Assembly (NCBI GenBank): GCA_965223825.1
Contig: OZ245018.1
Coordinates: 3,263,961 to 3,327,960 of the forward strand
Source: CAJXQU01 sp965223825
Lineage (GTDB): Bacteria > Pseudomonadota > Gammaproteobacteria > CAJXQU01
Direction of reading: 5' to 3'
Length of the DNA: 64,000 nt
Below are positions 1 to 9,084 of this stretch, piece by piece. The stretch's first letter is position 1, and each line of letters starts with the position of its first letter. The notes below the pieces were generated by a model. It saw only the letters and a program-made list of their open reading frames with translations. It had not been told where the DNA came from and searched no databases. Both the position numbers and the translations under genes were made by a program.

Positions 1-1106
1 TGTTTTTTAACGCCTTTGTAACGCCGCACAGGTTGCTCAACAAAATGGTAAGACAAGATACTTAACACCACGGCGATACCGACGGCCAGAATATATTGCA
101 TGGTTGTTTGCATACCGATAGTCCAACGGAACAATACAAAAACAGACCAATGCCATAGATATAGTGAATAGGAAATTTTTCCGATGTAAACCATCAGCGG
201 GTTTTCTAGCAACCAACGACTTCCAATACGTTGTGGTTGATTTGTCACCAAACCATGAATGCAAAACACGGCACCAAGCACCGGCAAAACCGCCCACGGA
301 AATGGAAATGCGTTTGCATCTACCAGCCAGAAAGCACCCGTCATGATGATCAAACCGAGTACGATAAAAAACTCATTCACCCAGTTTTTATCGAGAAAAT
401 GTGACGATTTGTGGTGCAAAATAAACAGCAATGCACCGCTGGCTAATTCCCAAAAGCGGCTCGGCAATAAATAAAACGCCTGATCGGGTTTGGCCGTTGT
501 CAGATAAGCGGCGAGGGCAAACGAAACCACGACCGAAAAGCCGATGAATACAACCGGCACAAAGCGCGTCCAGTTTTTACGCGTTCGCCACGCCAACCAA
601 AAAAACAACAGTAACGGAAAAATTAAATAAAACTGCTCTTCAACCGCCAATGACCACGTGTGCGTGAAAACATTAAATTCCGCGCGCGGTGCAAAGTAAC
701 CATCATTTAACAAAATAAGTGCAAAGTTACTTAGACCAAAAAATGCGAAAACGCCGGTTAACTCGGTTGTCTTGCTAAGCCAAGAAGTCGGGATAAATAA
801 GGATTTGAAAACCGCAACCACCAGCAGGCAAACGATCAGTGCGGGATAAATTCGCAGTATTCGCCTTTTATAAAACCCCAACGTGAACGGCAGCAGGCGC
901 GTGTACTGCGTGCGGGCAAGCGAGGCGCTCACCACATATCCGGAAATCACGAAAAAGATATCGACACCGATAAAACCACCGGGAATCCATGCGGCTTCCA
1001 TATGAAAAATAACAACAGCCAGCACCGCAAGCGCACGAAGTCCGTCTATACCCGGGATGTAATTAGATGAATTTCCCGGTGTTGGGTACTGATCAGTTCT
1101 ATCCAT
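1..1106 (-). CDS. Acyltransferase-3 family membrane O-acyltransferase (partial, OafA/YrhL-like)
   Basis: The gene begins at ATG 1104-1106 and runs off the left edge; about 368 residues are visible. The N-terminus has the acyltransferase-3 signature GIDGLRALAVLAVVIFH, giving an Arg24-x10-His35 pair that in this family is the acyl-transfer site. It is followed by PGGFIGVDIFFVISGY and a run of hydrophobic helices, with VEQPVRR near the left edge, where the membrane domain of such proteins normally ends. These proteins acetylate or otherwise acylate cell-surface glycans using a cytoplasmic acyl donor. Proteins of the OafA/YrhL class often carry a periplasmic SGNH domain after this point, but that part lies outside the window. 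The exact substrate cannot be read from sequence. Confidence 0.85.
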   Translation of the reverse strand, partial: MDRTDQYPTPGNSSNYIPGIDGLRALAVLAVVIFHMEAAWIPGGFIGVDIFFVISGYVVSASLARTQYTRLLPFTLGFYKRRILRIYPALIVCLLVVAVFKSLFIPTSWLSKTTELTGVFAFFGLSNFALILLNDGYFAPRAEFNVFTHTWSLAVEEQFYLIFPLLLFFWLAWRTRKNWTRFVPVVFIGFSVVVSFALAAYLTTAKPDQAFYLLPSRFWELASGALLFILHHKSSHFLDKNWVNEFFIVLGLIIMTGAFWLVDANAFPFPWAVLPVLGAVFCIHGLVTNQPQRIGSRWLLENPLMVYIGKISYSLYLWHWSVFVLFRWTIGMQTTMQYILAVGIAVVLSILSYHFVEQPVRRYKGVKK

Positions 1107-1490
1107 GTATGCTCTTTCTATAATTAGGTTTGCCTCCTCACCCGCTTTGCTTCGAAATGACGAGCAGTAAACCGTGGTAATTCAGCAAATTACACTTGCT
1201 AGTTCAATTTAATAGATTCTGTTGACACGCCAGCGTAGTGATATAAACAAATTTTGCGTCTATGTTAACTCAGCAGATAACGATCTACGAAGGAGTAACC
1301 TGCATTCATTAATTTTGTCTATACGTCGACATTTGCCGTGAAATACGCTGAAAAAGCAGAATGCGTTGATGTGATAGCGACCATTCACCCCATCTGCCAG
1401 AGATTCTCTCGAAACGGGTATTTATGCTATCTTCTTGTTTTTGAGATCCTGCATAATTAAATAACAATATCGGCACGTCAGGGGGATGAA
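1107..1490. other. Intergenic region between divergent acyltransferase and metallopeptidase genes
   Basis: This 384-base stretch separates two divergently transcribed genes and holds no convincing reading frame. A TTGACA hexamer occurs near 1219, but the TATAAA that follows is only 14 bases away, so it is not a good sigma-70 promoter. Promoters for both neighbours probably lie here. No repeat or RNA gene was recognised. Confidence 0.4.
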
Positions 1491-2327
1491 ATGCGCTGGA
1501 AAGGTAGACGAAGTAGTTCAAATGTCGAAGATCGACGTGGAAAACGTGTGTCACGTGGCGCTTCCATTGGCGGCGGTACGATCATCATGGCGCTATTGGC
1601 GATTTTTGTTTTCAAACAAGATCCGGCGGAAGTCTTGCAAGGACTTGGGCAGCAAAGCTCGCAAACCACCAACGCGCCGTACCAAGCCTCCGCACAAGAA
1701 CAGGAAGTAGCGGAGTTTGTCAGTGTTGTATTAGCTGACACAGAAGATACATGGGGCGCGATTTTCCAACAGGCGAACTCCCGTTACCCCGCTCCCAAAT
1801 TAGTCCTCTATTCCGGCATGACCCCGACCGCATGCGGTACTGGCCAGGCGGCATCTGGTCCATTTTATTGCCCGGGTGATCAGAAAGTCTATCTTGACTT
1901 AAGCTTCCTCAACGAACTACGTCGTATGGGGGCACAAGGAGATTTTGCCGTTGCCTACGTGATCGCGCACGAAGTTGGACACCACATCCAAACGATCACC
2001 GGTACATCGCAAAAAGTGCGTGAAATGCAAAGCCGCGCATCAAAAGCACAATCCAACGCCATTCAAGTCGCGATGGAATTACAAGCCGATTGCTACGCAG
2101 GCATCTGGGCGCAACATACTGAGCAGCGTACACAATTCCTCGAACGAGGCGATGTACAAGAAGCTATGGATGCAGCTGCCGCCGTCGGTGACGACACGAT
2201 CATGCGGAAAGCTGGGCGCACGCCACGCCGTGAAGCATTCACGCATGGATCATCAAAAGAACGCATGGAGTGGTTCAATAAAGGGTTGCGCACGGGCGAT
2301 ATTAGCCAATGCGATACTGGGATTTAA
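1491..2327 (+). CDS. ypfJ: YpfJ-type neutral zinc metallopeptidase
   Basis: This 278-residue protein belongs to the KPN_02809/YpfJ neutral zinc metallopeptidase family and has the family's usual length. A basic N-terminus (MRWKGRR) precedes one hydrophobic segment at about residues 26-41, so the body is probably outside the inner membrane. The zinc site HEVGHH is at residues 160-165 (His160, Glu161, His164), and the helix ELQADCYAG near residue 196 should give the third ligand. The start is chosen for the purine-rich GGGGGATGAA directly upstream. The physiological substrate is unknown for the family. The gene appears monocistronic between two acyltransferase genes. Confidence 0.9.
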   Translation: MRWKGRRSSSNVEDRRGKRVSRGASIGGGTIIMALLAIFVFKQDPAEVLQGLGQQSSQTTNAPYQASAQEQEVAEFVSVVLADTEDTWGAIFQQANSRYPAPKLVLYSGMTPTACGTGQAASGPFYCPGDQKVYLDLSFLNELRRMGAQGDFAVAYVIAHEVGHHIQTITGTSQKVREMQSRASKAQSNAIQVAMELQADCYAGIWAQHTEQRTQFLERGDVQEAMDAAAAVGDDTIMRKAGRTPRREAFTHGSSKERMEWFNKGLRTGDISQCDTGI

Positions 2328-2392
2328 TACGATCAGTAACGCATGCAGTAACGATTACGGTGTCTTGTGTATCAATAAACCAATTCAAACTG

Positions 2393-2425
2393 ACGTGATG
2401 GTCGGTTCAAGCCAGCTCATCACGT
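2393..2425 (+). terminator. Possible hairpin after ypfJ
   Basis: A perfect 8-base inverted repeat (ACGTGATG / CATCACGT, 17-base loop) lies 66 bases after the ypfJ stop and runs into TTTTC. The T-tract is weak, so factor-independent termination is only a possibility. Confidence 0.3.
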
Positions 2426-2481
2426 TTTCATGAAAAACAATCACTCCGTTAAGTGATTAAATAATAATTTTCAGGATATGC

Positions 2482-3633
2482 ATGCGTTTCAATAGCTCGC
2501 CATTGAGTCAATTCGATGGAAATCGAACGAATAATTTCACTACGATCAGGATTCTGTTAGCTTGGTGCGTCCTCTACGGCCACAGCTTCTCGATCCATTA
2601 CGACAAGAATGTCACCGTCCCTTTAAATTGGTTATTTAAAGGCTCCACTTGGATCGGCGCGGTTGCTGTGCATGGCTTTTTTGTTATCAGTGGTTTCTTA
2701 GTGGCGGCAAGCTTTATTAATCGAGGCTTACGCGATTATGTGATCTCACGCGCTCTGCGCATATTGCCAGCACTAACCGTTTGCGTCTTTTTGATTGTTT
2801 TTATCCTCGGGCCGATCTATACCTCCCTCGAACTATCGCAGTATTTTCAGACGGGCTTTACTTACACTTACCTTTGGAATGCGCTCGCTTGGCCCCAATT
2901 TCAAGGGAAACTACCAGGGGTTTTTCAAGATATTACGCATGAGTTTGTAAACGGCTCACTGTGGACCATCAGCGGAGAAGTGCGCTGCTATGCTCTTTTA
3001 GCCATTTTGGGGACGATCGGCTTTTTTAAGAAACGCTGGGTAAGCAATGTTGGTCTCCTGCTGATCTTATTGATCGGTATCTACTCCTTTTCCGATCTTC
3101 CGCTAATCGGTATAAAAGAGCGTTGGGCAAGACCGTCACTCTACTTTTTGATTGGCGTGTTCTTTTACGTTAATCGCGACAAAATCCTGATCGATGCGCG
3201 TCTTGCTGTCTTGGCTGCCGTACTGCTTTATTTTTCATTTGGCCAACCTTGGTATACGTATCTCTTCCCGCTGCCGTTTTGTTACCTCGTTTTTTATGTC
3301 GCTTATGCCAGCCCGTTTTTGAATACAGATAAATATTTAGGTGATATATCCTATGGCCTGTATATCTATGCATGGCCCGTTCAGCAAATGGTGTGCAGTT
3401 ACAACCTAGACTTTACCGCCGTACAAAATACCATTTACTCAACCATTTTTACGGTGATACTCGCCTATGCCTCATGGCACTGGATCGAAAAACCTGCATT
3501 AAATTTAAAATCTAAATTTATGGCGTACCGTTTGTCTGATCTGCTGCCGAGCCACTTCACAGCCCATGAAAAACGTCTACCTAACTCAATCACGTCTTCG
3601 TTAAAAGCGGCGGTTCAAAAGGTGCGTCGATGA
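2482..3633 (+). CDS. Acyltransferase-3 family membrane protein
   Basis: This 383-residue polytopic protein is a second acyltransferase-3 member, not closely similar to the one at the left edge. It keeps the Arg23-x10-His34 arrangement (RILLAWCVLYGH) and the VAVHGFFVISGFLVAAS segment, then about ten hydrophobic helices. It ends with a short basic tail and has no SGNH domain. Family members transfer acyl groups to surface polysaccharide, lipid or peptidoglycan. The substrate is not predictable here, and no polysaccharide biosynthesis genes adjoin it. The start follows a weakly purine-rich leader (CAGGATATGC). It is transcribed with ypfJ upstream but 154 bases away, so it probably has its own promoter. 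Confidence 0.85.
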   Translation: MRFNSSPLSQFDGNRTNNFTTIRILLAWCVLYGHSFSIHYDKNVTVPLNWLFKGSTWIGAVAVHGFFVISGFLVAASFINRGLRDYVISRALRILPALTVCVFLIVFILGPIYTSLELSQYFQTGFTYTYLWNALAWPQFQGKLPGVFQDITHEFVNGSLWTISGEVRCYALLAILGTIGFFKKRWVSNVGLLLILLIGIYSFSDLPLIGIKERWARPSLYFLIGVFFYVNRDKILIDARLAVLAAVLLYFSFGQPWYTYLFPLPFCYLVFYVAYASPFLNTDKYLGDISYGLYIYAWPVQQMVCSYNLDFTAVQNTIYSTIFTVILAYASWHWIEKPALNLKSKFMAYRLSDLLPSHFTAHEKRLPNSITSSLKAAVQKVRR

Positions 3634-3798
3634 TTATGATCATTATTTTCTAACGCCACTTTCTTTCTAAACTTCCTGCTTAATATCACCTCAGAAAAAT
3701 AACCCTACGGGTTACGTTGCTTTTGTCCATCAGTGGCGTATAGTTTTTTGAATAATAATTAAAGCTACTAATACAACGATAAAGTAGGAGGTTATGGC

Positions 3799-5925
3799 AT
3801 GTCTGCACAGGTCAAGTCGGTCACTGCGTACGGTGGCTGCCCACATGATTGTCCCGATACGTGTTCTATGTTGTTCGAAGTTGAGGAAGGTAAACTCATC
3901 GGGGTAAAGGGCAATCCCGATCATCCCATGACGCGCGGCGGTCTCTGCGTCAAATTAAAAGATTACGAAAAGCGACACTATCATCCTGATCGCTTACTCC
4001 ACCCAATGCGTCGTACCGGCCCAAAAGGCAGTGGCCAGTATGAGCAGATCACATGGGATGATGCCTTAGACGAAATCACCTCCAAATGGAAAACGATTAT
4101 CGATGAGCATGGCCCTGAGGCGATCTTGCCGGTTAGTTATCTTGGTCATCAAGGCTTGGTTCATGGTTTAAATGGTGGTGATGCATTCTTCAATCGCATG
4201 GGCGCTACCGTTTGTGAACGTACTTTCTGCGGTGAAGGATCGTGCACAGCATGGCTGCTCACAGTTGGTCCAACGGCCGGTGTTGATCCGGAAAGTTACA
4301 TCCATTCAAAGTACATTGTGATCTGGGCGTGTAACTCTGTCAGCACGAATATCCATCACTGGCATATTGTCAAAGAAGCGCAGAAAAAAGGTGCGAAAGT
4401 AGTCGTGATCGACGCCTACAAATCGCGCACGGCAAAAGAAGCCGACTGGCATATTGCGCCAAAACCGTCCACTGATGGCGCACTCGCATTGGGTGTGATC
4501 AGCAGCATTATTGAACAAGGCCTAGTGGATCAGGATTACGTAGATAATTACACCGAAGGGTTTGAAGATCTGGCTGAGCTAGCAAAGGAACGTACAGCAG
4601 AATGGGCAGAAGAAATCACGGGTATTCCTGCGGCGGACATTCGCAAGCTTGCAAAAGAATTAGCCACTGAACAACCTGCAGCGATCAGAATGGGCGTTGG
4701 GCTGGAACGTCATCATGGTGGTGGCCAAACTATCCGCGCGGTCACCAGCATTCCGGCACTCACAGGTGCATGGCGACATGTCGGCGGTGGTGTCACACAA
4801 TTCCCAGTTTGGGAACACCCGTACAAATTCGACGTGATCTGCCGACCAGATTGGATCCCGGAAGGCACGCAAGTCGTGAATATTCTTCAACTCGGTCGCG
4901 CACTCACAGGCGAAACCGATCTGAAAACCCCGATCAAATCCTTAATGGTTTGGAACACAAACCCCGTCACGCAATCACCGGAAGCGGACAAAATAGTCAA
5001 AGGCCTCCTACGCGAAGATATTTTTCAAGTCTCAGCCGAGCATTTCATTTCTGATACGGCCTCGTATGCCGATATTATTCTGCCCGCGTCAATGGGTGCC
5101 GAGATGGAAGATATTATTCTGTCCTGGGGACATATGTATTTGACCTATAACACCAAATGCGTTGACTCACCGGGAGAAGCGATTCCGAACAATGAAATTT
5201 TTCGCCGCTTGGCCGAACGCATGGGCTACGACGAAGAGCGTCTCAAATGGTCAGATTCGGAATGCCTGGAAAACTTCATCGACTGGGACTCACCGGCTTG
5301 TGACGGTATTGATCTGGAATACCTGCGTCAGAATGGTTACGCAAGAATTAACGTCGGTACAAAAGATGATCGCCGCCCCCATATGGAAGGTAATTTTCCA
5401 ACCCCGACAGGTAAATGTCATTTCAAAGTGGAAGGCGCGAAAAACTTTGTTGCTCCCCCATTTAGACAAATGTACGAAGGCATGCAGCCCGGACAAGATA
5501 TCGCCGAACTGCCTGACTATCTGCCACCGTACGAACGTCCGGAAACTAACCCAGAATTGGCCAAAAAATACCCGCTCAACATCATCACACCGAAGAGCCA
5601 TGCCTTCCTTAATTCCTGTTACGGCAACATGGAAAAACAGCAAAGTGTACAGGGCGATCAATTCTTATTGATTAGCCACGCGGATGCTGAATCAAGAAGC
5701 GTGATCGACGGCGATAAAATCCGCGTATTTAATGATCGGGGTGCGTTTGAAGGCGTAGCAAAAGTCACCGACGACGTCAGTCCTGGTGTCGTTGTCGCCA
5801 CCTTAGGTTACTGGCGCCAACTCAACAAAGGTACTGTCAACGTCACCAGCTCAGCCGAACTGGTTGAAATGGGCAACGCCCCGACTTTCTTTGATAACCT
5901 GGTACAGGTGGAAGCGGTAAGTTAG
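3799..5925 (+). CDS. Molybdopterin oxidoreductase of the DMSO reductase superfamily, stand-alone
   Basis: This 708-residue enzyme starts after a strong Shine-Dalgarno AGGAGG (3786-3791) with 7-base spacing. The N-terminal 4Fe-4S motif is Cys14-x3-Cys18-x3-Cys22-x27-Cys50 (CPHDCPDTCSM). The segment CERTFCGEGS places Cys144 as the likely molybdenum ligand, by analogy with the Cys or selenocysteine of nitrate reductases and formate dehydrogenases. The middle holds the molybdopterin domain, and residues from about 590 form the C-terminal dinucleotide-binding domain. There is no Tat signal, so it should be cytoplasmic. No electron-transfer or membrane subunit is encoded nearby, so its partner and substrate (an oxyanion, S- or N-oxide, or formate-like compound) are open. 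Confidence 0.85.
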   Translation: MSAQVKSVTAYGGCPHDCPDTCSMLFEVEEGKLIGVKGNPDHPMTRGGLCVKLKDYEKRHYHPDRLLHPMRRTGPKGSGQYEQITWDDALDEITSKWKTIIDEHGPEAILPVSYLGHQGLVHGLNGGDAFFNRMGATVCERTFCGEGSCTAWLLTVGPTAGVDPESYIHSKYIVIWACNSVSTNIHHWHIVKEAQKKGAKVVVIDAYKSRTAKEADWHIAPKPSTDGALALGVISSIIEQGLVDQDYVDNYTEGFEDLAELAKERTAEWAEEITGIPAADIRKLAKELATEQPAAIRMGVGLERHHGGGQTIRAVTSIPALTGAWRHVGGGVTQFPVWEHPYKFDVICRPDWIPEGTQVVNILQLGRALTGETDLKTPIKSLMVWNTNPVTQSPEADKIVKGLLREDIFQVSAEHFISDTASYADIILPASMGAEMEDIILSWGHMYLTYNTKCVDSPGEAIPNNEIFRRLAERMGYDEERLKWSDSECLENFIDWDSPACDGIDLEYLRQNGYARINVGTKDDRRPHMEGNFPTPTGKCHFKVEGAKNFVAPPFRQMYEGMQPGQDIAELPDYLPPYERPETNPELAKKYPLNIITPKSHAFLNSCYGNMEKQQSVQGDQFLLISHADAESRSVIDGDKIRVFNDRGAFEGVAKVTDDVSPGVVVATLGYWRQLNKGTVNVTSSAELVEMGNAPTFFDNLVQVEAVS

Positions 5926-5941
5926 TTTCTTAAACACTGTG

Positions 5942-5983
5942 AAAAAAAGCCGCTGTGTTTGCAAAAACCCGCGGCTTTTTTTT
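5942..5983. terminator. Bidirectional rho-independent terminator
   Basis: A7 plus GCCGC (5942-5953) pairs with GCGGC plus T8 (5971-5983), giving a GC stem flanked by A and T tracts on both sides. It starts 16 bases after the molybdopterin oxidoreductase stop. The A/T tracts allow termination in either direction. Confidence 0.85.
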
Positions 5984-6121
5984 ACCCTATACTCAGGCGG
6001 TATGCTACTAAAACCGAAAACAACAATAATGCCTTCTATGATTACTCAAACCGTTTCTAGAAATAGAGTCATCATCACTTCACTTTCGTTCCAAACACGG
6101 CGTAGTATTTTTTCATTTAAT

Positions 6122-6718
6122 ATGAATTTTTTCTTTCTGATTTACCTTTTTTTAGTTTCTCAAGCCTCCCTGGCTCAAGAATTTGAAAAAGACATTGTCC
6201 TCGCTGCCATTGAACGAACCACAAAAAATGTAACATATGATGGATCTTATTTTTCTATTCCATACCCAAATGGTGATGTTCCTCCCACCAAAGGAGTCTG
6301 CACTGATGTGATCATTCGGTCATACCGAAAAATAGGCATCGACCTTCAATTGTTAGTTCATGAAGATATGTCCAGATCATTTGAGGCTTATCCTTCAAAA
6401 AGAATTTGGGGCTTAACCACCACTGACAAGAATATCGATCATCGACGTGTTCCTAATCTTCAGGTTTTCTTTTCAAGAAATGGCGAAGTTTTATCTACAG
6501 CTAAACAAGCAAACCAATACTTAGCCGGCGACATCGTCACTTGGATGCTTCCCGGCAACCTTCCACATATTGGTATTGTTACGGACAAGCATTCAACGAC
6601 AACAGGTAACCCATTAATTGTTCATAACATTGGGGCTGGTCCCAACCTCGAGGATATGTTGTTTTCATATAAAATTACGGGGCATTTTCGATATGTGCCC
6701 AAAACATATCTCGAATGA
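6122..6718 (+). CDS. DUF1287 (YijF-like) secreted protein
   Basis: This 198-residue protein matches the DUF1287 family: the central segment YPNGDVPPTKGVCTDVIIRS is characteristic, followed by HEDM, WGL, DHRRVPNL and the late motif HIGIVTD. The cysteine in GVCTD and the later histidines resemble an NlpC/P60-like papain-fold active site, but activity is not established for this family. I place the start at ATG 6122 because it gives a clean signal peptide (MNFFFLIYLFLVSQASLAQ). A longer frame would begin inside the preceding terminator. Location is predicted to be periplasmic. The A+T content is higher than in its neighbours. Confidence 0.8.
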   Translation: MNFFFLIYLFLVSQASLAQEFEKDIVLAAIERTTKNVTYDGSYFSIPYPNGDVPPTKGVCTDVIIRSYRKIGIDLQLLVHEDMSRSFEAYPSKRIWGLTTTDKNIDHRRVPNLQVFFSRNGEVLSTAKQANQYLAGDIVTWMLPGNLPHIGIVTDKHSTTTGNPLIVHNIGAGPNLEDMLFSYKITGHFRYVPKTYLE

Positions 6719-6818
6719 AACAATCTAGACTCACACACCCCTTCACCATAAACTAATAATACTAGCCTAAGCCTACCAAAGTTATTTATAAATACGTTAT
6801 AAACACTGAGTTTTTCCT

Positions 6819-7760
6819 ATGAAAATTCTAATTATTGGTGCTGGTGGTATCGGTTGTTATTACGGTGCAAAACTTCAAAAAGCAGGACACGCGGTTAGCT
6901 ACCTTGCACGCGGGGATCATTTGATCGCGTTGCAAAAGAAGGGGTTAAACGTCACGCATCCTGATTTTAAATTTATTGCTGACGTTGAAGCATTAAATCT
7001 TGATCAGTTATTTCAAAAAAAAATTTGTGATCACTACGACTTAGTCATATTAACGACGAAAGGAGAAGCAACAAAATCTATTCTTGATGATCTTGAGGCT
7101 TGGTTTGTTGATTCCAACACGCCGATTTTATCGTTACAAAATGGCGTGGATAACGAAGCGTTGATCGCAAATATTATCGGTGAAGAAAGAACCTTGGGTG
7201 GGCTTGCTGTTCGGATCGGTGGTCACATTGTTGCGCCGGGCAACATTGAGGTGTCGGGTGTTGCGCAGATTATTTTTGGTGCTTGGCCGAACGCTCAGAA
7301 AGGCACTGATCATCAACAAGAATTTATTGATCATTTATTGAACAAATTTAATCATGCCGGCATTCCGACGCAAGTGAGTAACAATATTCAATACGAACTG
7401 TGGCGTAAATTGATCATTAATAATGGTGTGAATCCACTGTCTGCTTTGACGGGTTTAGATACGCGAACCTTAACGGCCCATCCTGATTTAACTCAAACGG
7501 TTTATCAACTCATGCAAGAAGTGGCACTGGTTGCAAAAGCCGACGAGGTTGAATTAACGAAACATGACGTCGATGAAATGTACGAATTAATTTGTACGTT
7601 TGATGCGATCAAAACATCTATGTTGGTCGACAAGGAAAAAGGTCGTCCAATGGAGTTAGAAACCATTTGCGGCGCGGTACTTAAACGGGCTAATAAACTC
7701 GGTGTTTCCACGCCGATCACGCAACTCGTGAATGCGCTTTTACGATTACAAAACACATGA
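6819..7760 (+). CDS. panE: 2-dehydropantoate 2-reductase
   Basis: This 313-residue protein is a ketopantoate reductase, the NADPH-dependent enzyme reducing 2-dehydropantoate to pantoate for coenzyme A synthesis. The N-terminal Rossmann motif is MKILIIGAGGIGCYYGAKL. The family motif LSLQNGVDNE lies near residue 105, and the helical C-terminal domain includes the substrate segment ELWRKLIINNGVNPLSALTG with the catalytic lysine. GRPMELETICGAV near the end is also characteristic. It stands alone, with no other pantothenate genes nearby, and converges with the ParA gene 13 bases downstream. Some panE paralogues act on other 2-oxo acids, so the exact substrate is not certain. Confidence 0.87.
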   Translation: MKILIIGAGGIGCYYGAKLQKAGHAVSYLARGDHLIALQKKGLNVTHPDFKFIADVEALNLDQLFQKKICDHYDLVILTTKGEATKSILDDLEAWFVDSNTPILSLQNGVDNEALIANIIGEERTLGGLAVRIGGHIVAPGNIEVSGVAQIIFGAWPNAQKGTDHQQEFIDHLLNKFNHAGIPTQVSNNIQYELWRKLIINNGVNPLSALTGLDTRTLTAHPDLTQTVYQLMQEVALVAKADEVELTKHDVDEMYELICTFDAIKTSMLVDKEKGRPMELETICGAVLKRANKLGVSTPITQLVNALLRLQNT

Positions 7761-7773
7761 AAATTTCAATAAT

Positions 7774-8538
7774 CTAACTTTGTAGTTCATCAAACAACGC
7801 TAAATATTCCAGCGTGATTTTATGTTTGGGTAAATAATGAATCATGGGTTTGGATTCGGAGTGACTCTCGCGAATTTTAACGGAACTACTGATCTTATTT
7901 TCCAACACAGGATGACCTTCTTCGATCAGTTTTTCGACAAGCTTCACCGGTAAGTTTGCGCGCGGTTGAAACTGGTTAACGATAATGCCTTCAACCTTTA
8001 AATCTTTATTATGATCCATAATGGTTTCTTGCACGGTGTTGAGCAGATTGTAGAGTGCTTGTTGAGAAAAATCATCGCAGTCGAAAGGAATCAAACAGGT
8101 GTTTGCTGCAATCAGGGCTGAACGTGTGTAGAAGTTCATCGCCGGTGGTGTATCAATAAAGATCGCGTCGTAATCATCCAGTTCGTCGAGCGCTTCTTTC
8201 AACTTGTAAATTTTGTAGCGAGATTCCAATTTGCTTTGCAGCTCCTCCAAGCCAGGAGAAGAAGGCATAATGTCGAGATTTGCAAAGGGCGTTTCGTGAA
8301 TAAAATCCTCTGTCCCTTTCGCGTAGAACGAAAAGTTTAATGTTTGTTCAAAAAAATCCCCAACATTCGTTTCTAGGTTTGCCGCTGCCTCGCCGCAAAG
8401 ATAGCGTGTGCTGTTAGCCTGCGGATCAAGATCGACCACCAAGGTTTTGAGGCCACGCTGTGCGCTGATCGCTGCCAAGTTACAGGTAATGGTGGATTTA
8501 CCAACGCCACCTTTTTGATTGAATACAACACGTTTCAT
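7774..8538 (-). CDS. Orphan ParA-type ATPase
   Basis: This 254-residue protein is a ParA/MinD-superfamily ATPase with a deviant Walker A (QKGGVGKST, residues 8-16), Walker A' VVDLDPQANST, and Walker B IFIDTPP. It lacks the N-terminal helix-turn-helix of plasmid ParA proteins. No parB-like gene or parS-like repeat is adjacent, so it is not an obvious chromosome-partition pair. Orphan ParAs position cargo such as chemoreceptors, carboxysomes or pili; none of these is encoded beside it. It is followed convergently by panE and preceded by apaG on the same strand, 136 bases away. Confidence 0.85.
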   Translation of the reverse strand: MKRVVFNQKGGVGKSTITCNLAAISAQRGLKTLVVDLDPQANSTRYLCGEAAANLETNVGDFFEQTLNFSFYAKGTEDFIHETPFANLDIMPSSPGLEELQSKLESRYKIYKLKEALDELDDYDAIFIDTPPAMNFYTRSALIAANTCLIPFDCDDFSQQALYNLLNTVQETIMDHNKDLKVEGIIVNQFQPRANLPVKLVEKLIEEGHPVLENKISSSVKIRESHSESKPMIHYLPKHKITLEYLALFDELQS

Positions 8539-8674
8539 TTAAATCACCAAAGCCTCTGCTGCGATGCACAAAAATCATACGCTATTTGTTATTGAATTCA
8601 AGTTCTTATCTCGTCGTAAATGCAGAAAAAACTTCGGAGATGTGTGGTAAAAATTAATGAAAGGGAAAGCTCAA

Positions 8675-9067
8675 TCAGTGCAGGCTGTTTGGCATCGACA
8701 GGGAAAAGACCGGAATCGTTGCCCGGAATAATTCATTATCGTCTGTCAGCATGCCGTACTGCCCTTGCATACAGCCGATCGGTGTTTCCAGCACGGCGCC
8801 ACTGGTGTAACGAAACGCTTCGCCGGGGCGTAAATAGGGTTGTTCGCCGACAACACCTTCACCATGTACTTCTTCGACTTTGCCGTTAGCGTCTGTGATG
8901 ATCCAATGTCGATCAATCAGTTTCGCGGCCCGAGCACCGACATTTTCAATCGTGATCGTATAAGAAAATACATACTGATTATGTTCAGGTGATGATTGCG
9001 CTGCAACGTATGCGGTGTCGACGATAATTTCAATGTGATTTTCTGCTTGATCCATGGAATGAATCAT
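8675..9067 (-). CDS. apaG: ApaG protein
   Basis: This is a 130-residue ApaG/DUF525 beta-sandwich protein. It closely follows the family pattern, with AAQSSPEHNQYVFSYTITI, RHWIITDANG, VVGEQPYLRPGE and TSGAVLETPIGCMQGQY. ApaG is often linked genetically to apaH (Ap4A hydrolase) and ksgA, but neither is in this neighbourhood. Its biochemical role is poorly defined; pyrophosphate binding has been proposed. I place the start at ATG 9065-9067 behind GGAGAG, rather than the upstream TTG at 9083-9085. It is divergent from the Nudix gene, with only 17 bases between start codons if both calls are right. Confidence 0.92.
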   Translation of the reverse strand: MIHSMDQAENHIEIIVDTAYVAAQSSPEHNQYVFSYTITIENVGARAAKLIDRHWIITDANGKVEEVHGEGVVGEQPYLRPGEAFRYTSGAVLETPIGCMQGQYGMLTDDNELFRATIPVFSLSMPNSLH

Positions 9068-9084
9068 ATCATTGTTACTCTCCA

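Noticed and set aside
1219..1245. TTGACA with TATAAA as a sigma-70 promoter
   Set aside because: The spacer is only 14 bases, outside the usual 16-18, so it was not annotated.
5939..6121. N-terminal extension of the DUF1287 reading frame
   Set aside because: It begins inside the rho-independent terminator and lacks a ribosome site; the internal ATG at 6122 starts a clear signal peptide.
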